Source: Cruorifilaria tuberocauda (taxonomy: Eukaryota > Nematoda > Chromadorea > Rhabditida > Onchocercidae). From it: a stretch of DNA of 64,000 bases. The stretch spans positions 1-64,000 of the forward strand of contig JABVXU010000241.1 in NCBI GenBank assembly GCA_013365365.1, in the 5' to 3' direction. Position 1 is the first letter of the stretch. Each line of letters opens with the position of its first letter. The position numbers and the translations under genes are program-made. Positions 34,101-47,600 of this stretch are shown here, piece after piece. Below the pieces are notes generated by a model. It was not told the DNA's origin. It did no database searches and worked only from the letters and a program-made list of their open reading frames with translations.

Positions 34101-34986
34101 CTAAGGCAGCTAGGGAAATAGCTGCGCAAAATGAGCCTGTCCTTGTTGAAGCTATGACTTATCGCATAAGTCATCACTCAACATCCGACGATTCGACTGC
34201 TTATCGGTAATTTTTCATTCCCGCTCTTTCTACTCAAGCAATTTATAGTTAATTATCACTTAGTTGATTAATTGGAAAAAGAATTATTTGCAGTCCTAAT
34301 GAAGAAGTTAACACATGGCATGAGAAGGATAATCCAATCACTCGATTTCGAATAATTCTTCAAAATAAGGGATGGTGGAGTGATGAGGAAGAAGTAGTAT
34401 ATCAGGAACAGGTAAGTAACACTATGAAAGCGCTTCTTTCCTCATCTCCCTGAAACATTTTCGCTTTGAAATGATAAGAATTTGCAGGTGAAGAAAGAAA
34501 TCATGAAGGCTTTCTTGTATGCCGAAAAAGTACCGAAACCAAATATTTTAAGCATGTTTGATGATGTTTATAAGGTGAGAATGAATTTTTATTTTTGTAT
34601 CATAGATTTTCAATTTGATAACCTAAATTCGATCAAATGCTGGAATAAAAGTAATAAAGTAACAATTTCGGCTAAACGAATTCTAACTACTTGACGATAG
34701 ATGTCTGAGAGTTTAAATGACTTAGACATTAAATGATAGGAGCCAAGCCTCGATCAATCTTTGCATTAATATCTAAATGATCAAGAACAAGTCTTCCTCA
34801 ACCTCTCCACTTTTCATCCATTAGGAGATTCCTACAGGTAATTCATTTCACTTGCTATACATTTAGAAATTGTTAAATAATTTGCAGGAGATGCCGAAGC
34901 ACTTGCAAGAGCAACGTGACGAGCTTGCAGAACATCTGAACAACTATGGCAAATATTATCCACTGAAGGATTTCAAAAGCGATTAA
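31143..34986 (+). CDS. BCKDHA: Branched-chain 2-oxoacid dehydrogenase E1 component, alpha subunit
   Basis: Thiamine-diphosphate-dependent decarboxylase of the mitochondrial complex that breaks down Leu, Ile and Val. Exons: 31143-31304, 31645-31767, 32084-32200, 32543-32684, 33039-33156, 33482-33575, 33708-33829, 34063-34206, 34294-34411, 34488-34574, 34888-34986. The sum is 1,326 nt, or 441 aa, close to the mammalian precursor. The first 45 or so residues are Arg/Ser/Leu-rich, a mitochondrial presequence ([20 protein letters not shown]). Family blocks: [25 protein letters not shown], the ThDP motif from GEGAASEGD (233-241) to [29 protein letters not shown], and the kinase loop [12 protein letters not shown] (330-341). 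Ser332 matches the main inactivating site; the second site is Pro342. The C-terminus is [16 protein letters not shown]. The start at 31143 follows the possible trans-splice site; an in-frame ATG at 31032 is the alternative. Confidence 0.96.
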
Positions 34987-35899
34987 TATTTTTTGGTAAA
35001 ATTACCCCATTGGATCAATTTTGTAATCCAACAAAGAAAAAGAAGCCTTATAACGATAGATAATTTGCACTCTTCCATCACAGTACTGGAAGTCATTCCT
35101 TGATCTTACAATCGTTGTTAATTTTAGACGAAGGAAGATCACCGTTCCTCAAACCTTAGTCCTTTTTACCACTCTGGCCTCTTTTATAATAGACAGTGCC
35201 TACAGCTGCACAAATACATCAAATATGTTAACAATTAATTATTTCCATACATAAATTGCTACTCGATCTTCTGAAATATGCCAGAACCGTTTGCCCTATT
35301 CAACTAGATAAACTCCCAAATTGCGAAGTAGTACTTCAACAACATAACCCATTACTTTGACATAATTAATTACCGAAATGCAGTTATTTGTCAACTATTA
35401 TTTCGATAGTTCAAAAAAGCATAAATAAATAATAACCGACCATCCATCTTATCTAAATCGAATCAGAATTAAATCCCACTAAGATACTTCAAAAATCCGA
35501 CAACAGTTATACACACCGCTTCCAATGCAAAATAATTCAAGGATAAATCTTTTTCGAGACATTAATAATATAAATGTCAGTGCCAACTCAGTTTGCGATA
35601 GTTTATTGAATACATGAAAGAAATAAAGCATATATAGCACATGTGACACAATATTCATCAACGTTCAAATCAGTTTTTTGGTGCTTAAGGAAAAAGAGAA
35701 ATTAGAAAAAGAAGAGCATGATATAAGCTCAAGAACTGATTTGAAAAGAAATCAAAACTAGTGTGAAATATGATTGTTACATTTTGCAGTTAATGGTTAA
35801 AACAAAGAATCAACTGAAATGTATTTTTACATTCAATAAAATGAACTTAGAGCTTCACTATCGCGTATCATTTTTCGAGACAAGTAGAATCACATCGTC
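34987..35899. other. Convergent intergenic region, BCKDHA / SKP1 3' ends
   Basis: Some 900 bp of A/T-rich sequence between two convergent stop codons. No further exon, RNA gene or clear repeat was seen. Confidence 0.55.
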
Positions 35900-37742
35900 T
35901 CAGTCTTCGCACCATGCATTTTCCTTCCGAATCTGGAAAAGGTATCAAATTCAAAAATGTATTATAGCAAATTATTTATTCAAATATATTTATAGCGATA
36001 AATCCTAGAAAACAATTCCAAGAAAGCAATTAGTTTTTTGAAAATTCAGTATTTTATCATCAAGATTAAAAAGAAAGAAAAAAATTATGACTAAAAGTTA
36101 AAGTTGGGATCAACAGTTTTATCGCGTAATGAAGATAGGAACATGTGATTCATTAAGGCATATAGCATGGTCCTCATCGTTTGGAATCAAGTAAAACTTC
36201 TAAGCAAATCAACGGCTAGATATGAACAGCATGCGGTGGCGCAATCAAAATATGTGATGTTTTTTAATCAAAAAATATTGGGTAAAGGGTCACAATACTA
36301 GTATAAAATAATATCAATTTCAAAAATCCTCCAACCTGTTCTTCTTCTTCTGGAGTGAAGTCATTCTTAATGTTAAAAGTCCTTCGAATTTCTTCCGGTG
36401 ATTTGCCTTTAATCATATTAGCTACTGTCTTGCATGTTACATCCAGCAATCCCTTAATGTCCAAATAATTTGCTGCCTGAAATATTTCTATATATTTTTT
36501 ATAACAATATTTATTGCACTAATAAATCCGAAAAGATAATATGCCGCAGTAAACTTCTGGCTGATTCACAATCATAGCTTATTTCTTATTCAATAATTTT
36601 CGTGGATTTGCTTATAAAGTAAGTATTTCGAAAACACAATATCTTACCTATCATAAATCTATCAAAAAAAAATATTGATCGTTAGAGAGATCTGATACGG
36701 AACATTGATGTCAAATTTTTGTGAAGAGATTAAAATTTTAAATTTCCATTGTCGGTGGATCGAAATTTGTATAGTTAAGATCAACACTCAAAAATTCACA
36801 AGAATTATAAAATTTTGCCTATAATAAATGAAGATCTATATAATCAACAATCAAACCGATGAAAGAAACTAAGGACTTGCCAGAATAAGCTCAAACAATG
36901 TGCCTTGATCGACTTTAAGAAATTCAACATCCCATGATGAAATGTCGTCAGTGCGCTTCTCTTTATTATCATTATCTTCTGGAGGGATCGGATCATCTTT
37001 ATGATACTCACACCAATGGATAACCTGGAAATTAATGCCATCGTAATAAAAACATTCAGACGAATTTAGATACAATTTCAGCCAAAATTTTTTCAACAGA
37101 AACCAAAAAAACTTGATAAGTGAATTAACAGCAATTACAATTTTTGTTACATCTCTTTCATATCATAGTGTAAACGAAACGAATCTCATTAACGCTACGC
37201 AAGAGTAAAGAATTAATAATATTTCCAAGACATAATTTCAGTCCAGTGATAAGGATAATAACCGTAATGTTTTGTAACAATTTGTTAATGATTTTAAGTA
37301 TACTTTCTTTTTTCTAACCTTTTTGAGAATAGCTGAGTTAACGCTCTGTAGTGGGATACCCTCAACCATATCAATATCTCCTCCGTCTTGATTATCCATT
37401 CCCAGATCTATAATTGAGAAGATATGCTAGAAATTACATATCTCTGAAGTAGAATATATACGCATCACACAAAATAACTCTAAACTTCGTAGTTTAAAAG
37501 TGGGTATGTGGCAATATTGCGGAAATTAAGATTATTCTCTATCTGTTATATATCCTAAGCTTTGGAATTTCAGATCCGATCCCAACCTACTAATATAGTT
37601 TCTACAAATCTTTTGTCAACTCACCTTGAAGCATTGTGTTGATTGTCGTTGACAATCTGATTACATTTCGATCAACTTCGAATGTTTCATTGTCAGATGA
37701 TATTAGCGAAATTTTCTGTTGCCCAGTTTTCTGCTCACTCAT
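35900..37742 (-). CDS. skp1: SKP1, adaptor of SCF ubiquitin ligases (SKR-1-like)
   Basis: Bridges cullin-1 to F-box proteins. Exons on the minus strand: 37742-37625, 37407-37319, 37024-36881, 36476-36336, 35932-35900. The sum is 525 nt, or 174 aa, with phase intact. Seen: N-terminal [18 protein letters not shown], an acidic loop ([10 protein letters not shown]), [26 protein letters not shown], the cullin-facing [19 protein letters not shown], and the F-box-binding tail ([20 protein letters not shown], then [13 protein letters not shown]). The last exon is only 33 nt and encodes [10 protein letters not shown] plus the stop; it is easily missed. Intron 3 uses a GC donor (CTG then gcaagt). The start ATG is the first in frame. 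Nematodes carry many SKP1 paralogues; this one looks like the conserved, canonical member. Confidence 0.95.
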
Positions 37743-40700
37743 TTTGACTAGTAGTGCAATTGATTTGAGATAACACCTAAAAATTTTTACTTCAAGTCTC
37801 AATAGTTGTACAGAACTGCACTCCAGCAAGCAGAACGGAATAACAAAAATGGTTAAGACTATTTAGACTTATTACATTCTCTTCAACAAAATCAATGGAT
37901 TTTTCAAAATTCAAATATTAATTTCCCTCAAGAAATTCGAGCCAATCATAAATCATAAATCCCACGCATTCCAAAAAAGCATTCTAGCATTTAAAAAAAG
38001 AGGAAAAAACAAAGTTAAAATTGTTTTTAGGGAACAAGATATGGAAGGGACGATAAGAAGATAAAGGATACTCTCAATTTACAACGAATAATAGGTGATT
38101 TCTTCGATTAGTTGATCAAGATATCTTTTGTGATCGAATCAAGCTTTAACCAAATAATAGGCGTTCTGGAAATTAACGGATAAGGGAAGATGAATTAAGA
38201 TAAATACAACTGAACAATGTCAATTTGAGCAATGAATCCTTGAAGAGTAGGTTATTGAATAAGTTGAAGTACAAGTAGACTGTCATTAAATATCTGTCAC
38301 TGGATAACCATAACCAGAGAGTTTATATACAATTAGAAATTAAAATTTTCCACGTGGTTATATTGATATTTATCACAATCAACAATTCGCTTCATATTTT
38401 CTTGAAGAATGGAATGATACAAGCAATTTTTCAAATCACGATAACCTCTACATTTTAATACTAGACAAGAACTAGAAAGCCAAAAAAAACAGCATCGCAG
38501 ATTAATCGAGAGTCCGAAATCTATCACGATTATACACACTGAGATCACCCGTATAGCCCATTAGACTAATGGAGCATTCAAATAAGAATTCCAATCAATG
38601 TAGTGAAAATGGAACTGAATGTTTCCAACGTTTTTACTTTGTTCATTAGTTCCATTTTTGTTGGTGTTATATGGAACATATTGTTTTTTTGAAAATAATA
38701 GCCATCAAACTATCTTAATTTCTCTACTCGTTACTAAATGATTTTGAGCCAATTTATTTTTGGTTTCCCTTATTTGCTACTGATTCATCCTTGGCTTGAC
38801 TGATATTTCGAAGATGTGTCATTTCACGAAATCACTCAACTTGACAGTGTGAACTAATGTAGCACGTAACAGATAACATTAGAAACGTGACGTTGGGTAA
38901 GGAAAGTTATGAATTTATTCACAGTCCTTCTACATGATATTCTAACAGTACTACAACTAAATTCATCATGATGATCACAAACACGCTGCGCCATGTCCTA
39001 TCACCCTGCAACATCCAAAATCCCCGAATCACGTGGGAGACGTGATTCCCCACCTCTCCTCCCGCGCCCCGAACAGTCATAAACCACCCGGTACCGTACC
39101 AAATTTAAATTTATATGACCGAGATAGATTGTTGCAGCACAAATTTCCATTAAATTTCAATGTTGAATATATCGCTCTAACATTGAAAGGATTTCTGATA
39201 AATATGTGATGATCTATGAATAAGGAGAAGTAGGCCTTTGCAGATTTTCTTTTTCAAGACTTAATTTTAAAAAGAGTTATTTATCAGAAAAGATGATTCG
39301 GTGGTTTCAGCGTTGGGAAAGACGAAAAAAAAAGATTTCGGAATTGTTCGGTCAGTTGAAGAGTTCGAAAATATCCTGATATCTCATATCCCAAATATAT
39401 GAACAATGCTTTGAACTGCTAATAAAGATCCTCAAAAAAGTGGAAGATCTGATAAGGTCTGATATAATGCGAGTGATAAGTATTATAACAATTTCAGATT
39501 GCAGCAATTTTACTGAATTTGAATTGAATTTAATTCTCTAATTAAATTAAATTTCTGCTTATAAAATGATATTTGATAAAAAGTAATTTAATTTGATGAA
39601 GTTACTTCATATAACATTGCGAACATAATTTCGTAAATATTACCATATCGGTGTTCCATAATATGACCAGATCTCATATAGTTCCAGGAGAATATCAGAG
39701 ATTTTCCAGCATATAATTTATTTTTAATATGCAATAATCTATGAATATTAGCAGATATATCATCATCTTTCTAGAGGGTTATTATGACTATCCCATATTT
39801 AGCATATTTTAGCCAAAATTCCGTCCAGAATCCCCTAATCTCTCCGTGTAACCTTGAATTAGCAATTCAATTATCAATGATTTTATTCTATAAACTCTTC
39901 CCCAAAGTAAAAATATCATGTAGCCTAGACTTCATATTACTCTCCACTTTGCCTTCAATATAGCCATATCGAAGTGATCTTTGAAATGTTAAACTAATCC
40001 TTCTCATGTAGCTGAAGCTTTTTGATGCCATTAGTTAAGATATCTTAACGAATTAATCGAACAAATCATTTGCTCATTCATTCAGAGCATTACAAATTTG
40101 AGAATATTCTTGTTCTTCTTCTCAGGTTCTATTTCACAGTCAATTTTAATTTTGTTTTTTCTTTCTATTTTTGGAACACAGAGTGTAACACTTCTTGATC
40201 TTTTTGATGAATTTTTTAAGGGAAATTGTTTGAATTTCGGACTTTAACATTTCTCTTTTCTTCAAAACGATGTAATGGGAATGTGATTACAAAACATGAA
40301 GACATGCCTTATGAATTTTTGTACCAGCTCTAACCATTCATTTTAACATTTTCTGTCGGAACTTCTTTTTATTATCGAATTTTCTATTGCTTATATGAAA
40401 AACAATTCTTTGATGGCTTTTGATGAAGTGCAAATTCTTGCCGGTTTAATTAGTGGAAATTCTAAAATATTACGGTTTTATTGAACCTCAACCCGATTGA
40501 TAGCCGTGTTTAGTTAAGTTGAATAAATTTAAATTAAATTAAGCGAAAAACTAACAAAGAAAAATAATTAAACAAGTTAAGCTATTTAGCTTGAAATTCA
40601 TTGGAAGTCATTTTCTTTTTTCTCCATGAGAACGATCCATGTCATTTCTTTGTTCCCACAAAATGACAGCTCAAACAAAAACAGTAAATAATCGATTTAT

Positions 40701-41697
40701 GAGCTGTATTATTAAATATTGTATGCAAATCAGTAATTACTTCATTGATTATTACATTCAGCAATGTTGACATCAGTGAACATCAAAAATGGATTCAGTA
40801 CTGAATCTAAAACATTCATCATCAGTTCTCTTCTTTTCATTTAATTGTTTCGAATCATTCAAACATATATAGAATTCCGCCCACTTCGTAAAGCCTTTTT
40901 AGATTCTTGTCTCTTTATTTAAGGTTTCTAAATTAAATTACAGAGATAGATTCGAAAATTGTGATCCAAATGGTGGAATTATATTTTCTATAGCAGCAAT
41001 TTATGAGTGAATGTTTGCTCCAGTACGATGCACACATATGTTTGTTTGTTTATTATTTTTAACTGATATATTTGAAAGTTTTTTTTAAAATAAATTACAA
41101 GAAATTCTTTGTAGTTCGATGCATGGTTTCATAATGTTTTTTGAAATTAACAAACATAACAAGATATTTCCAATAAAATATTTCAGCATAAGCTACAACC
41201 AATAGTTTACCGGATTGAATCGGTTGTTGAATAAGCGTCATTTACGCAAGAGACGTCGTTCGGTTATCGTTGGCACTTCGTTAAATTTTTCTCTTTTCTT
41301 TTTGAAGGGCAATTTTTAAGTTATTTTTTTGTCATCAAATTCCAAAAATTTGATTTTGGGAACAATAAGCGCTACTTGCGAAATGAACAACAATGGGAGA
41401 TTCAGTTTGAAGATGTACTTAGAGAAAGAAGTACTTGATGACACATTATAAATGACGCGATGATCTTACTCGGCATAAGATAACTGTAAAAAGATTCAAT
41501 TTGGTATACATAGAGGGATTTAATGGGGGAAACGGAAACACGAAAACCTGATAATTTGATGTAACAGTCGTTCTTCATAAAATTCTCTAGATGCTAATTC
41601 CCTTTTCTTTGATTCCATTAGAATGAATGCAAAATCCGTTAAATATAACGTTTCAGCGTCGTTCTACGTAATTTTTCATTCGAAAGATTAACCTCCG
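37743..41697. other. 4 kb divergent intergenic region between SKP1 and REV1
   Basis: Head-to-head spacer with no supportable exon chain. It contains the GC-rich patch at 38985-39105 and A/T-rich low-complexity sequence. A perfect 15-bp hairpin, CCATTAGACTAATGG, lies at 38558-38572. A tttcag acceptor at 41656, 42 bp before the REV1 start codon, may be a trans-splice site. Confidence 0.5.
38985..39105. promoter_or_regulatory. GC-rich island with E-box palindrome
   Basis: About 120 bp of markedly higher GC content inside an A/T-rich spacer, about 1.3 kb upstream of SKP1. It contains an inverted repeat at 39026-39048: GAATCACGT, a 5-base loop, then ACGTGATTC. The left arm carries CACGTG. It could be a distal SKP1 promoter or enhancer; this is inference from composition only. 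Confidence 0.4.
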
Positions 41698-44600
41698 ATG
41701 TATTGTAATGGTGAAGGAAATGATAATGAAGAAGAGGAAAGCCGTGCTGAGCAATGGGTGAGTTGGAATTTTAAAAATTGCTGCATCTTTTTTCAATCTT
41801 CAATGAAAAAGAAAAAATGTAGGGCAGAGATTTGTAAGATATGAGAAAAATAATCTATGAATTGTGCTTAAAAGAATGAGACAGAATTCAGTTATCATTT
41901 CGAAATTCTTTATACTTAAATTTTTATAACAAAATAAACGTTAGCCTTAAATTTCTGTTAACAACTTAAGGTCGAATGAGCAAAATAAATGGTCAAAAGA
42001 TTATTTTTATAGTCCGTAGTTTGGAATATTTGATTGCCGTATCCGGTAAGTGACGGCTTTGCTAAGGGAATCCGGTATTCCGTAAATTAAACTAAGTTTC
42101 CTGTTTCTAAGAGCTCTGCCAATACAGTTTCATTAGGTTATCACTTTTTAGTCCATTTTCAATGTTTCGTTTTTATATTTTTCTTCAAAACTATCAATTT
42201 CAGCAAAATTACATGGAGACGAAAAAGGCTAAACTTCAATATCAAATAAATGTATTGAACAAGCAAAAGAGCATTTCTTCAATTTTTGAAGGCATTTCAA
42301 TTTTCGTTAATGGTTATACAGGTAATTTACTTTATTTTTTATAAGAAAAAAGTAATCAAGTTTTGGGGGTGATTTCGGATGAAGACTCTGTTGTTATTGA
42401 AATTTATGATTGTGAATATGTAAGGAAGTGAAAATCTCTAGAATATTTCTTATGGATGAACTAAAAATATACGACTGCATAAGCGGTTAATGTAAGGAAA
42501 TCATAAAAGCCTGTAAGTGATTTTCACGGCTGACAGTAAAATGAAAGCAGTATAGATCTACATTAATGAAACGAAATGATTTTTCCACTTCCTATTATAT
42601 GATGTTATCTAATGACGAATGTATTATTGATGAATGCGTTCAAATTTGGTACTTGCATAAATTTAGATCCACCAGCTGCAGAATTGCGAAAATTAATACA
42701 TTTACATGGTGGTGAATTTCATATTTATTACAAATATGGCACTACAACCTATACAGTTGCCACGCATTTAGCTACTGCTAAAGCGAAGAAGCTCCGGAAA
42801 GAAGAGAAAATCATTCATCCGAGATGGCTTACGGATAGGTTACCTTATAAATTATTGATGACTTAGCTCTGTTATTATATTACTGAAATCTATCTTTTCA
42901 TTTAATTGTTATGAATTGTTTGAAATGAAGCGATCATAATATGAATATTAGATCATAATAGAAACGATTTAACTCATCAAGAAAATTTTCACATTTATAG
43001 TGTTAAAGTAGGGATGCGGTTACGTGAAGACGATTACTTGTTGTATAAGGATGGTGTGCTGCAAACAGCTGTAGCAAAACGATTTAAAGTTGGGAGTTAC
43101 AGTAATTCAAAAGGAGCACGAAGTGCTGCAAATGATCCAAACTTTGTGAGCAACTTTTATGAAAGGTAAAATTTTCTTATTTGATATAATTTTTCTAGAA
43201 ATGATGCTCGATTTAGTAGATTGCTGGTAACACAAAAATTTGATAAGCAAATAGTAATTATTTAGAAGAACCAATAATTTTTCTTCCCAATTACCAAAAG
43301 TACCGGTTTTCTTTTTTCTCAATTTATTTCATAACAAATTTGTCGCTGATTAAAAATAAAGTGGATTTTTAGATCTCGTCTACATCTAATTTCAACTTTG
43401 GCACAAGAGATGAAAAATTATATAAACGAGCTAAGGGAAAATCAAACTGGTAATTTTCCTTCGCGAATGCACATACAGGATTTGGTTGATAAAAACTTTG
43501 CTAAGTGAGCAAATTATTTTTGGAATATTCAAATTCATTTAATTCGTCACTTTTCAATGTGCATGTTAGGAATATTTTAGTAAAATATGTTATTCTCAAG
43601 AAATGGAACTAAATTGCATTTTGGTCTATAGCACATGTGCATAAGTATGAAAATCCTTTTATGGTATCACACATTACTCATGATACTATGTGATGAATTA
43701 TTTCAATTTTTTAGTTCTCCAAAAGAAACCATTTGCCACATAGACCTGGATTGTTTTTTTGTGTCAGTAGCATTAAGAACACATCCGGAACTGATTGGCA
43801 AACCGGTGGCCATTACTCATTCCAGAGTAATCTTTACAGATATTTGATAATTATTTAATTAGTAGTTGGGATTGTTTTGGCCATTTCTCACAACACACTT
43901 TCGCTTAGTGATGCAACTGACAAAATATTGTTTGGTTCCATTAATTTAGATTACGAAGTCTTATTTTATCAGTGAGTGAAATTAAAGTAAAATTTTCTGG
44001 TTAGTTTGAAAAAACATGTTCGCAATTTGCTCATTTCGATTATTGCTTGATAATACGATAATATACAATCAGATAGTCATCAAAACAATATTTTTATTCT
44101 ATTTTATTAGAGAATTAGTTTTATTTTCTCGAATTATCGTAATTTATCATTTGTGTTCTTTTTAAGGGCATAGAAGGTGCTGGTATGTCTGAAATTGCAT
44201 CATGTAGTTATGAAGCTCGGGCACACGGAGTCCGTAATGGCTGTTTTATTAAAGATGCGCGGAAGGCCTGTCCAGATCTCATTTGTCTCCCTTATCAGTT
44301 TGATGATTATCGACACATTTCAAAAGAAATCTATTCAATTTTATCAGGGTTAGTTGCCGAATCTGTAATTTTAGTGATGTTTATTTTAGCATGTTTAATG
44401 CTAAAACAAGTGTTTGAAAGTTTTGAAGACATTTTTAGTCTATTAAGAGGTGTTGAAAATTTATATAGCATTAATTGAATCTGAAGCTAGAATGAAGAAC
44501 CCGTCTGGCTCATTATATATATATAAATAGATAATGGATACTCACTTAGAATTATATTCATGTTACCACGGTTTTTCCTTATATAGTCCATTCGTTTTTT

Positions 44601-47600
44601 ATAAGTGACTGACTTCTGCATATATCGCCTAATGTTTTGAGCTGAAAATGAGCAGAAAACAATTTAATCCCGTGAACAATTATCTGTTGAGTATTTAAGC
44701 ATAAAACATGCTTATTGTCTCAAACTTTTTCATTTTCCATTAAACGATTGAAAACGCTTACGAAATATTGATGGTGACTCTTGTAAAATAACTGAAGTGA
44801 GAAATTGAAGTTAAATTGACAAATGCAGATATCTCGTGTCAATTCTTTTATAGTTTTTATGTTATATTGACGAATAAATTTAGGTATACGCTTAATATTC
44901 GTGCTGTAAGTTGCGATGAGATGTATGTTGATTTGGAAAGCTTATGCAATGATATGCATATATCAAACGTAATGGGAATTATATCTATAATACGGAGTGA
45001 AATCTTGACTAAAACAGGCTGTAATGCTTCTGTAGGCATAGGTAAGTTAAAATTGTTATTACTATTTCGCAAAAGCTTGTACTAATTTGTATATGTTGTC
45101 TGAAAGCATCACCGTTAGTTTATTCCTGTCTTACGATTTTTTTGTAGTTTAAATACTTAAGAAAAGTGTAAAATATATTATGGATGTGTTTAGGAAAAAC
45201 AATGTTAGTAGCTCGTATTGCAACTCAACATGCGAAACCAAATGGCCAGTTTATTATCAGATCTGGTGATATCGACGAATTAATCAAGAAAGAGAAAATT
45301 TCTTCTTTACCCGGAATTGGTTACAATATTTTCGCAAAACTGAGAAAGTATACATTTACGTTTAGAAGTCGAATCATTTTTTTTGCCGATAAAATTAACA
45401 GTTTGGTAAATTTAATTAAATCTGCTGTATTTTACAGTGCGTTCGGTGAAATGAATTTATGTGAGGATTTACAGAAAATACCCATTGATCGGTTACGAAA
45501 TCTTCTTGGTGAAAAAATCGGAACTCAGGTTAATTCTGGAAACAAAAGACTCGTGTATAATTACTTTACTGTCATATTGATTTCTAATGCATTTCTCTTT
45601 AGCCAAAAAGTGATATAAATTTACTTAAAAATATTTCTCAACCTTAGAAAAGGATGTTTTGACTAGATTAAAAACTAAAATATTCCTCAGTTAAAATTCT
45701 GATTAAAGTGCTGCATAGGCAACAAACTTTACTTTTCTTGGACAGACAAAGCCATTTTTTATTTGTTTACTTCTGTTCTTAAGTTCTTTTTTTATTTGGT
45801 TATGTTTTCAGATATACAACATGTGTAGAGGAGTCGATAAAGAGAGGGATTTTTTGGAAAAGACTATTCGTAAATCTGTTTCATGCGATATAAATTATGG
45901 AATCCGATTTACAAAAGTATGAGTTTTTTCATTTATTGTCTTTTGTTATTAATAAGCTTTAGTGAACATAGAAGACTGTTTAATCATATTTCCAAGGGGA
46001 GTTTCTTAAAAAATTTCAGGAAGATGAAGTAATGGAGTTTCTTGGGAAAATATGTTCTGAGTTGGAAAAAAAACTTCACATTGCTCGGATGACTGCATCT
46101 GCCATCACTCTCAGATTACTGGTAAATAATTATTTGAAATCTTTGATATGTGAAAAAAGTTTTCTTCATAAATATGTGCAAGTATCATTTATTACAGATT
46201 CGTGCTCCAGATGCACCTGTTATAACCGAAAAATATTTGGGTTGCGGAAAATGTGATGCAATTACAAAGACCGCTCATTTGAAAGGTGCAACTGCAAACA
46301 AAGAAGTTTTACATGCAGAAGTGAAAAAATTAATGAAAGCAGTAAATCCAGTTATATGTGACTTAAGAGGAGTGAGTTTTCGTTTTTTGAAGTTTTATTA
46401 ATCATTATTTTTCATATATATTTAAATATTTTCTAATGTCTTCCTTATATAAGAAAATTTTTTTGTTTTGAACACCGATTGATATATAATGAATATACTA
46501 AACTATGGAAAATCTTTTTGTAGAGTTGACGTGAATTCATTACTATGCATGTTTATGCTGAAAATGTGAAAACATATATAATGCAAATGCAAAAATTCTC
46601 AATATATTTCGTAGATTGGTGTTCAACTGACTCATTTAAATGAAATACCAAATGTATCAATCGATGAGCAACCCATCGGGAGAAATACTTTGACACAGTT
46701 TTTTGCTGTGAAAAGTAGAGAACAACGTCTTGCTGGAAAAAAAGTAAAAAGTGAAGAAGATATTGCTTTAGAGCTGGCGCTGAAGAGGTCACTTAAAGAA
46801 AGCAAACGGAGTCAAAAGGTAAGTTACGTTATCAGTCACAAAGTGACCATGATAATGCCCACTTTCCTTATTAATTTGGCTGTCCGATTCTATATTCCCG
46901 TTTTATATTATTTCTGATTTCAATTACTTTCCTTTTTGATATAATTATTAGATTAATAGTTTACTGAACTTTTTTTACAAAAACAAGCTATCACGTTTTA
47001 CTCGCTGGATACATGTTCCAATTGAATTAAGATGATTATTCATTGAATAATGAAATAATTTTTATCAGATGATAGTAATTTATTTGTACTACCAGTAGAA
47101 ATGGATCAGTTAAAAAGTTCAGACACTTTTTTTGTTTTAAAAAGAACGCGTTCTCTCTTTTATTTTCTTTGTGTAGCCGCTTATACAACTAAGATAGGAA
47201 TCAATTAAATAATGCAGTGTCTTACTAAAAATGCATGTTAATCGTTTTTTAGCATCGTAAAGAAACTATACATCCGGATTATCGGAATTATTTCGAAGAT
47301 GAAGATGTGAAAGCTGAGTTTTTCCGCATACTGCAGCAGTATAAATGTTAGTTTTAATTGCTGAATTAGAAAAATTTTCATTGGCATACTTTAGATAAAT
47401 GTATGTAGAGCAAAGTTAGCTGATTTGGCTGTTTAAATTTTTCTGAGTATTAACATGAAGTCTCATTTCATTCTATATTCTATAATTAAAATCGCTTGAA
47501 AAATTGACTGTTGGTTGGAAAACGACCAAATTGTACACCTTGGTAAGTTTTTCCAGACCCAACGGCGGAGGTAGTATCGGAAATAACAACATATTTCGGT

